The notes under the pieces were generated by a model. The model had not been told where the DNA came from. It saw nothing but the letters and a program-made list of their open reading frames with translations, and made no database searches. The translations under genes and the position numbers were made by a program. From assembly GCA_030062745.1 (NCBI GenBank), contig CP099842.1, forward strand, positions 25,267,822 through 25,331,821: a stretch of 64,000 nucleotides of DNA, given 5' to 3'. Positions 28,401 through 64,000 of this stretch are shown here, in pieces (position 1 is the first letter of the stretch; each line of letters opens with the position of its first letter). Source of the DNA: Capitulum mitella. Lineage: Eukaryota; Arthropoda; Thecostraca; Pollicipedomorpha; Pollicipedidae.

Positions 28401-30523
28401 TGCGTCAGAGCTCTGCCACCCTCGGCCTCAGGGTAGGTGACAGTCTGTAGGGCTCTGCCACGCTTGGCCTCAGGGTAGGTGACAGTCTGTAGGGCTCTGC
28501 CACGCTTGGCCTCAGGGTCGGTGACAGTCTGTAGGGCTCTGCCACGCTTGGCCTCAGGGTCGGTGACTGTCAAAGCTCTGCCACGCTCGGCCTCAGGGTC
28601 GGTGGCAGTCTGTCAGAGCTCTGCCGAGCTCGGCCTCAGGGTCGGTGGCAGTCTGTCAGAGCTCTGCCGAGCTCGGCCTCAGAGTCATTGACAGTCTGCC
28701 AGAGCTCTGTCGAGCTCGGCCTCAGCCATTGACAGTCTGTCAGAGCTCTGCCGAGCTCGGCCTCAGGGTCGGTGACGGGCCGTCAGAGCTCTGACACGCT
28801 CGGCCTCAGGACCGGCCGTCACAGCTGTCGGGCGCCGTCCGGCTCTGGGAGCAGCGAGAGGTTGCTGAGTCTGTCTCCACCGCGGCCGGCGGCGAACGGC
28901 CGACTCTGCGCGGCTCCTCTGCCGTCGGTTGTGTGTCTTCGTTTGTACGCACAACAACGTACGCTCAGTCATCCGCTGTGCATGCTTATGGAACAAACGA
29001 GCGAGAGTATGGACATCGAGAACTGAACCCGTCATAACCTTACCATGAGAAGTTCGAGGGCCGACCGCTGGGCTGTCAAAGAGGACGGAAAATGAATCTC
29101 TCTTCAAGAGAAAAGAGAAAGTTTTTTGTTGGAACATAACCAGATATTGTCATGGTCTGACACCTCCCTTGCTTTACTGCCCAGGTAGCTGAAACCCTCG
29201 GCAGTACCCTCAGCTCGAAATTTAACCACGTTCTAGAGCAGGCTGACGGCTCAAAAATTTGTCGAATCGCGTGCATTCGGTTTTGTCTGCCTCATCTCTC
29301 GTATACGTACCGTGAACATTAACTATGGGTTTCCAAAATAGTGGGTCAACAAGTCTCCTTTTAAGATAACCCTTTCGGCGTTGATTATCCGAAAGTTAAA
29401 TCTGACGGTTATTGATGAGTGGGTCGCAGCCTCGTCACGGGATAATGAATCTCCACCCGTGACCACGAAATAAGGGCAGTGTTGCAGGTCCATTAGCGTT
29501 AGAGCTTAGGACACTCTACTGCTCGACTAACTCAGTCTTCCCTCGCTGTTTCAGGTCATTTTCTCGGAAACTTTACTGTCCTGGATGTGCTTAGAGAAGC
29601 GGGTTATGAAGTGACGAAAGTCGGTCCCAGGGAACGAATACGAAGGTGAGATGACCCGGATCGCAAGACATTTCAGATCCTGTAACCAGCCGCGTATTAC
29701 ATTTGTTACACTGAGGGGACATGACGAATCGTGACTGTTATTTCACGTTTTCTTGTTGGAAGTTACATCCAAAATTATTTCGCAAACGCATGCCAACCCC
29801 CGTTTCAGCTGTGGATGGACTTTTTCTGCCAGATGAATAATCCTTAGCTGGGATGTTAGCATGGAAATTTTTTTCATCGCTAACACGACGTCTGTTTGTA
29901 GGTACAAGGGTCGGAAGAAGCCCGGTGAGAAGGAGCTGGACTTCAGCGGTTTCCCGCCAGCAGACAAATTGGCGCGGGAGGATGTCCGCTCTGGGCACAG
30001 TGGCGCTACCTCGACAGACGCCGGCGGCGCCATCTTTGGTCCGACGCCTCCTTCCGCGCCGGCGGGCAAAAATTACCTGGAGAACTTCAGCGACCTCTGG
30101 GTTCGAATCGACGATACGGAGAAAGGGTGAGCGTTCAGCCCTTAGCTGAGCTGTTTCAGGATCGCATGTTACGTTTTGTGCTAAGGCGGGGCAGATTGAA
30201 CCGTGCTGCTTCGCGCGTCCTTGATGTAGTTTTCTTTGGAAAAGCTGTGCAGATCGTTGGCTGTGAAGTGGCGGTCCACCAGTAAATATCGTTCCCGTGT
30301 CCACAGCCGGCCGGGCGGAGCGGCCGGGGAGTCGGAGGACGTCCTGGCCGCCGAGAACTCGGTGAGGGTGTGGTTCGGCCTGCCGCCTGACCCCGCCGCG
30401 CGCTCGGCCGGCGGCGCCGCTCTCGCCCCGTCCGCGGCGCTGCTCGCCGCTCTCCTGCTGCTCGTACTGGCGCTGTCGCCGCCGCGGACTACAGCTTACA
30501 GGACGGCCGACAGATGGCAGTGA
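10271..30523 (+). CDS. tiki: TIKI-family Wnt-inactivating metalloprotease, 3' five coding exons (gene partial in window)
   Basis: Coding exons are 10271-10423, 17597-17762, 29555-29645, 29902-30126 and 30307-30523. All junctions are GT-AG and the frame stays open for 852 bases (283 residues plus TGA). The protein matches the C-terminal half of vertebrate TIKI1/2 (TRABD2A/B): an ALNQTL segment, [15 protein letters not shown], an ELIYKRN segment, and [13 protein letters not shown], which carries the second GX2H metal-binding motif of the family. A linker with FSDLWVRI and a hydrophobic C-terminal segment follow. Known family role: membrane-anchored metalloproteases that clip the N-terminus of Wnt ligands and so block Wnt signalling. 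The signal peptide and first GX2H motif must lie upstream of the window; I found no matching exon in 1-10270. The short introns 29646-29901 and 30127-30306 contain nothing notable. Convergent with G6PD. The identity is firm; which TIKI paralogue cannot be decided. Confidence 0.93.
10424..10612. repeat. GTGGGT-rich degenerate repeat at the start of a TIKI intron
   Basis: Three rough copies of about 60 bp made of GGTGGGTTTCCACTGGTGTC and a CAGACAC core. It begins at the splice donor itself and multiplies donor-like GTGGGT words. Confidence 0.65.
10424..17596 (+). other. tiki: TIKI intron, 7.2 kb
   Basis: Intron between the YTTEDL exon and the ELIYK exon. It opens with a GTGGGT-rich degenerate repeat (10424-10612). 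CpG-rich blocks lie at about 11700-12070, 12600-13480, 15140-15560 and 16100-16760, separated by more AT-rich sequence. A tRNA-like stretch is discussed in the findings (10920-10985, minus strand). No coding exon is supported. Confidence 0.75.
17597..17762 (+). CDS. tiki: TIKI coding exon (fragment residues 52-106 plus split Gly107)
   Basis: The exon encodes [20 protein letters not shown], a basic [14 protein letters not shown] segment and SFFFAFGA. The final base G starts the Gly codon of the GAGH motif, and the donor is GTCAGT. Two in-frame acceptors exist. CTGCAG ending at 17596 gives a linker of nearly the family length before ERITA. CTACAG ending at 17566 would add ten residues ([10 protein letters not shown]). 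I prefer 17597 on length; the longer form is possible. Confidence 0.9.
18521..19198. repeat. 347-bp imperfect tandem duplication
   Basis: Two head-to-tail copies (about 18521-18867 and 18868-19198) match along their whole length with scattered substitutions and small indels. Shared anchors include GGGTGCAGCAGGAAC, AGTTAGATGTCTCCG and TTGTCTCCCTCAGGCTAA. Both lie in the TIKI 11.8-kb intron. Neither copy has a conserved open frame. Confidence 0.88.
28331..28810. repeat. 42-bp minisatellite, about 12 copies
   Basis: Repeats of a 42-bp unit containing GCTCGGCCTCAGGGTCGGTG, then acagtctgt and a gctctgcc core; a few units are 39-45 bp. The four units from about 28423 to 28587 are nearly identical and the outer ones are diverged. 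Because 42 is a multiple of three, the minus strand gives an open repeat peptide, which is not a gene. Confidence 0.92.
29555..29645 (+). CDS. tiki: TIKI coding exon carrying the GX2H histidine (fragment residues 108-136)
   Basis: Acceptor CTGTTTCAG; the exon opens with GT, completing the split Gly, then His-Phe-Leu-Gly-Asn. This is the conserved GAGHFLGN metal-site motif, followed by [13 protein letters not shown], which is near-identical to vertebrate TIKI. The donor is GTGAGA and the exon ends in phase 2. The intron between the GAG and H codons is 11.8 kb long. Confidence 0.93.
29902..30126 (+). CDS. tiki: TIKI coding exon, juxtamembrane linker (fragment residues 138-211)
   Basis: Acceptor TTTGTAG, donor GTGAGC, phase 2 at both ends. 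It encodes a basic start ([11 protein letters not shown]), a low-complexity Pro/Ala/Ser/Gly linker, and then [24 protein letters not shown] is the recognisable signature shared with the C-terminal part of vertebrate TIKI proteins. The linker itself shows little conservation, as is usual for this region. Confidence 0.88.
30307..30523 (+). CDS. tiki: TIKI last coding exon with C-terminal hydrophobic segment and stop
   Basis: Acceptor GTCCACAG; the exon completes a split Gly and runs in frame to TGA at 30521-30523. It encodes an acidic/Gly-rich stretch, [11 protein letters not shown], and a run of about 19 hydrophobic Ala/Leu/Val residues (about fragment residues 251-269), ending in a short polar tail ([10 protein letters not shown]). 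The hydrophobic run fits the C-terminal membrane anchor of TIKI proteins. The exon is very GC- and CpG-rich. Confidence 0.85.
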
Positions 30524-32244
30524 CGCAGACGCGGAGGAGGGCCTCGTTCGTCGGAACGCTCGGCTGCGGCGGCGGCTCCTTGCGTTGTTCTAGTCGTGCT
30601 GCGAGCTGCTGCAACCAGCTGAGACGTGTGCGCCCACATGCCGCCTCCGTGAGGCGAAATCCCGTGTCCCCAGGTCGTCACATGGCCGAGAACACGTTAG
30701 TCCTGGACTGCCCAGCATCCTGTACTGCGCCATTTATACATGTGTGGCAAGCAGGGACTACGTGATAGCCATAGGCAGCATGCTGCACTTTGTTAGATAA
30801 CATGTACTATTGATTCATGTGCTGAATGATCTGCTTCTGGCTCTTGCATTGACACGTTCTGGTTCGTTTTTCTCCTCGTCCGCGCATTGTGGTGCTACCA
30901 AGCTGTTGTGTCGTGTACGTATTACGCGAAGAGATGGAAGTAAGGTCAGGTATCGAGGCTACATAACCTCAGAATATACTGTACTACGTTCGTCCACGCG
31001 TGTGATGCAAGGAAGAGGTCTTAATGACAAAATGAAAGTGCTGATAGCACCATAAGTTTCTAAAACAAATTAGCCAGTTATGACGGCTGGAACATGCCAA
31101 ATACGTCAGTTATTTTCATTGGAAAACGTGCATTACTGCACCACCGCAACACCGCATTGTTCGGTTGGGTATAGTCCGATGAAGACCAGTGGTATAGTCA
31201 TTCCAGTGTGACGAAAAGACACAACCCAGTTTGAAAAACTTCAAGTTCAAAGACTGATAAGGCGCAAGCAATTTCACCGCCCTCTTCCAAAACACGGCCA
31301 GATACTCTAGAGTATATTCATACTAGGACATTCTCGTGATAAACAATATTGTTCGAGACCATGGGTAGGTCGGTTACCCTGTCAGAGGCTACGCCTGGAC
31401 CAGGTTCTCACGCTGTTGCCAATCAAGAAGGTGCGTCCATTGGCAGTTTATGCAAAACAGCGCCGCGACACTTCGCGGGGTCCATTACCGCCAATCTGAG
31501 CCGCTAAGACAGTCCAGCGCTGCGTCAGACACGCCAGAGACAGCATTGTCGTGACGTAAGACTCTCCAGCGCCGGTGGCACACGCTGCTATGGGGCGTTT
31601 GGACGACGCAGCCTTGGCGGTTCAGAACGCTGGAGTTGGAATGCAGATAGGGCATCACGGCGGCACCGCACGGTTTTATGCTGTACACCACATGACAGAC
31701 ACAAAGGCAGACAAGGTTCACACAGACCGGAAATTATTATGACAAGATTCTAGAAACATATGAGAGAACACGTTCAGATCAGCTCAGAACTGCATGTAAA
31801 ATAGAACCACTGAAGTCAATTGTCATTGCGAGTGCAGCTACGAACACGATACAACAGAGATGGAAACATTAGCACACGTCACGAAGAGGCACAAAACCAC
31901 ATCGGACTTTCGGAACACCGGCGTTGAGAAAATGGCCCCTCGACGGAACGACCTGTTGCGATAAGTTCAAGCGTGCAGCCCATGCCGACGCCGGCTTAAG
32001 CGAGTACAGCGCGCACGGCTATCCTGGAATGTCTGAAATCCCAACCCACCACGGGGCAACCATATCCGAGGACAACCCACCACACCACCTGGCGACCGTC
32101 TCAGGCTGGAGGCTGGGCGGGGTGTACCCTTCCCGCGCGGCCGACCCGCCTCCCCAAACCACCGCCCGGGACTGATCGCCTCTCGCCCTCGCCGGTATCA
32201 CAGGGCCGCGGCGTCCACCTACGTGCGCCCGCGGCCGGCGGCGC
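30524..32244. other. Intergenic region between convergent TIKI and G6PD, including both 3' UTRs
   Basis: The TIKI stop (30523) and the G6PD stop (32245, minus strand) face each other across 1.72 kb. This interval must hold both 3' UTRs and cleavage sites. By eye I see no canonical AATAAA on the plus strand after TIKI and no TTTATT (its reverse complement) before G6PD, so the poly(A) sites are undetermined. No other gene is supported here. Confidence 0.7.
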
Positions 32245-63166
<30,922 letters not shown>

Positions 63167-63450
63167 GCTGCCCGCCGTGGCCTATCGTCCCCGCTTCCGC
63201 CGGTCAGCTGGCGCGACTACGGCGGCGCGGGGCGGAGGCCGGCCGCGACCCCCGCCTGGTCAGTCGACACCAGCGCCACCTCTCGGCGCGCGGCGGACCC
63301 GGCGAGGGGCGGGCGCGTGGCGCGGCCGCCCCGTCACGAGGCCCCGGCGGGCGTGACGGCCGGCCGTCAGCTGTCAGCCTGGCCGCCGAACACGGCCTGC
63401 GGGCGCCGCAGAGGACGGCGTCTGGATGGTGTTCGGCAGAGGAACGGGAC
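63167..63450 (-). promoter_or_regulatory. G6PD: CpG-rich candidate promoter of the long G6PD isoform
   Basis: GC- and CpG-rich sequence directly upstream of the ATG at 63166 (minus strand), with no obvious TATA box. The inference is the same kind as for the proximal block and is equally indirect. Confidence 0.35.
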
Positions 63451-64000
63451 AGAGGCGGTCTCAGTGAGCAGACCACGGGCGGTCTCAGGGTTCCGGATCA
63501 GGCGCGGTCTCAGTGTTGCGGAGCAAAGGCAGTCTCCAGGAGACCGACCAGAGGGTTCCCGGTGAGAGGAAAGGTTCAGAAGCGGTCTCAAACCTGCATT
63601 CGGGGGAGCAGTTAAAAGAAGATCTCAGTAAGAAAAGTGGGCCAGAGATTATCTGTGTGGGGGAAATGGAATGAAGGTGACCTTCAAGGAAGGAGGCGAG
63701 ATCAAAGGGCCTTGAGCGGAACCGAAATCACGTCAGTCGGCCTACTGGATGCTCCAGGCAGAGCGAGTTCAACAGACTTTCGAGAGATGTGCCCAAGATC
63801 GATCATAATCAGAAGCGGGACCAAGCCAGATCACCTCAAGCAAAACGATACGTAGATAAGTACAGGCAAACTGACAGTGAGATGGAACGGAGGGCTCTGT
63901 TTGGGCGCCACGGACGACTTGTGGGCGAGACGGCCAGCTGTCTAGCACGGATGGCCAACCGGTAACTACGTGTCTGCGGATAGGGAGCACTTCGGTCCCG
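63167..64000 (-). other. Upstream flank of G6PD distal first exon
   Basis: CpG-rich up to about 63450, then a degenerate repeat built on GCGGTCTCAG (about 63448-63595, roughly four or five units of 25-30 bp). Bases 63600-64000 show no recognisable gene. Confidence 0.6.

Larger units (their letters stand above)
17763..29554 (+). other. tiki: TIKI intron, 11.8 kb
   Basis: Intron splitting the GAGH motif. It contains a 347-bp tandem duplication (18521-19198), a 42-bp minisatellite (28331-28810), and CpG-rich blocks at about 18200-18460, 21280-21540, 22270-22760 and 25030-25440. The stretch 22980-24470 is plain AT-rich sequence in which I see nothing. No coding exon is supported. Confidence 0.75.

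Noticed and set aside
30098-30110. GGTTCGAATC, a tRNA box B-like word
   Set aside because: It lies inside the TIKI coding exon, encoding part of WVRID, with no matching box A upstream.

Overview
This is eukaryotic nuclear DNA from an animal, with two multi-exon genes in tail-to-tail (convergent) arrangement and long repeat-bearing introns. There is no bacterial-style gene packing, and nearly all long open frames outside the exons are chance frames in GC-rich or repetitive DNA. The protein sequences look arthropod-like: the G6PD resembles insect and crustacean enzymes around the EETELDLTY motif and in its short C-terminus. Frequent CpG-rich blocks and microsatellites would fit a crustacean, but the species cannot be named from sequence alone.

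Plus strand, 10271-30523: the last five coding exons of a TIKI-family (TRABD2-like) membrane metalloprotease, the Wnt-inactivating enzyme. The frame is intact through every GT-AG junction (852 coding bases, 283 residues and a stop). The N-terminal half of the gene lies upstream of base 1, so bases 1-10270 are read as intron.

Minus strand, 63166 down to 32245: a complete glucose-6-phosphate dehydrogenase gene. I rebuilt eleven shared coding exons (47573 down to 32245) joined in one open frame, including a 98-bp exon at 47476-47573 that supplies the GAS of the GASGDLA dinucleotide-binding motif. Two alternative first coding exons fit: a 25-bp exon at 52777-52801 (517-residue product) and a 76-bp exon at 63091-63166 (534-residue product). 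Both end in the same splice phase and both sit in CpG-rich DNA, which suggests two promoters. G6PD makes cytosolic NADPH at the entry to the pentose phosphate pathway; it has no evident functional link to TIKI.

The two stop codons are 1.72 kb apart. The introns hold most of the unusual sequence: a hAT-like miniature transposon with terminal inverted repeats and an 8-bp target duplication (50804-51258), a 347-bp tandem duplication (18521-19198), a 42-bp minisatellite (28331-28810), a 21-bp minisatellite open on both strands (57449-57767), a G-rich pentanucleotide array with G-quadruplex potential (42471-42833), adjacent minisatellites at 60.0-61.0 kb, and long TA and CT microsatellites. I found no convincing previously undescribed biological system. 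The best leads are the G6PD alternative first exons, the hAT-like element, the isolated 46-bp perfect repeat and the G-rich array.
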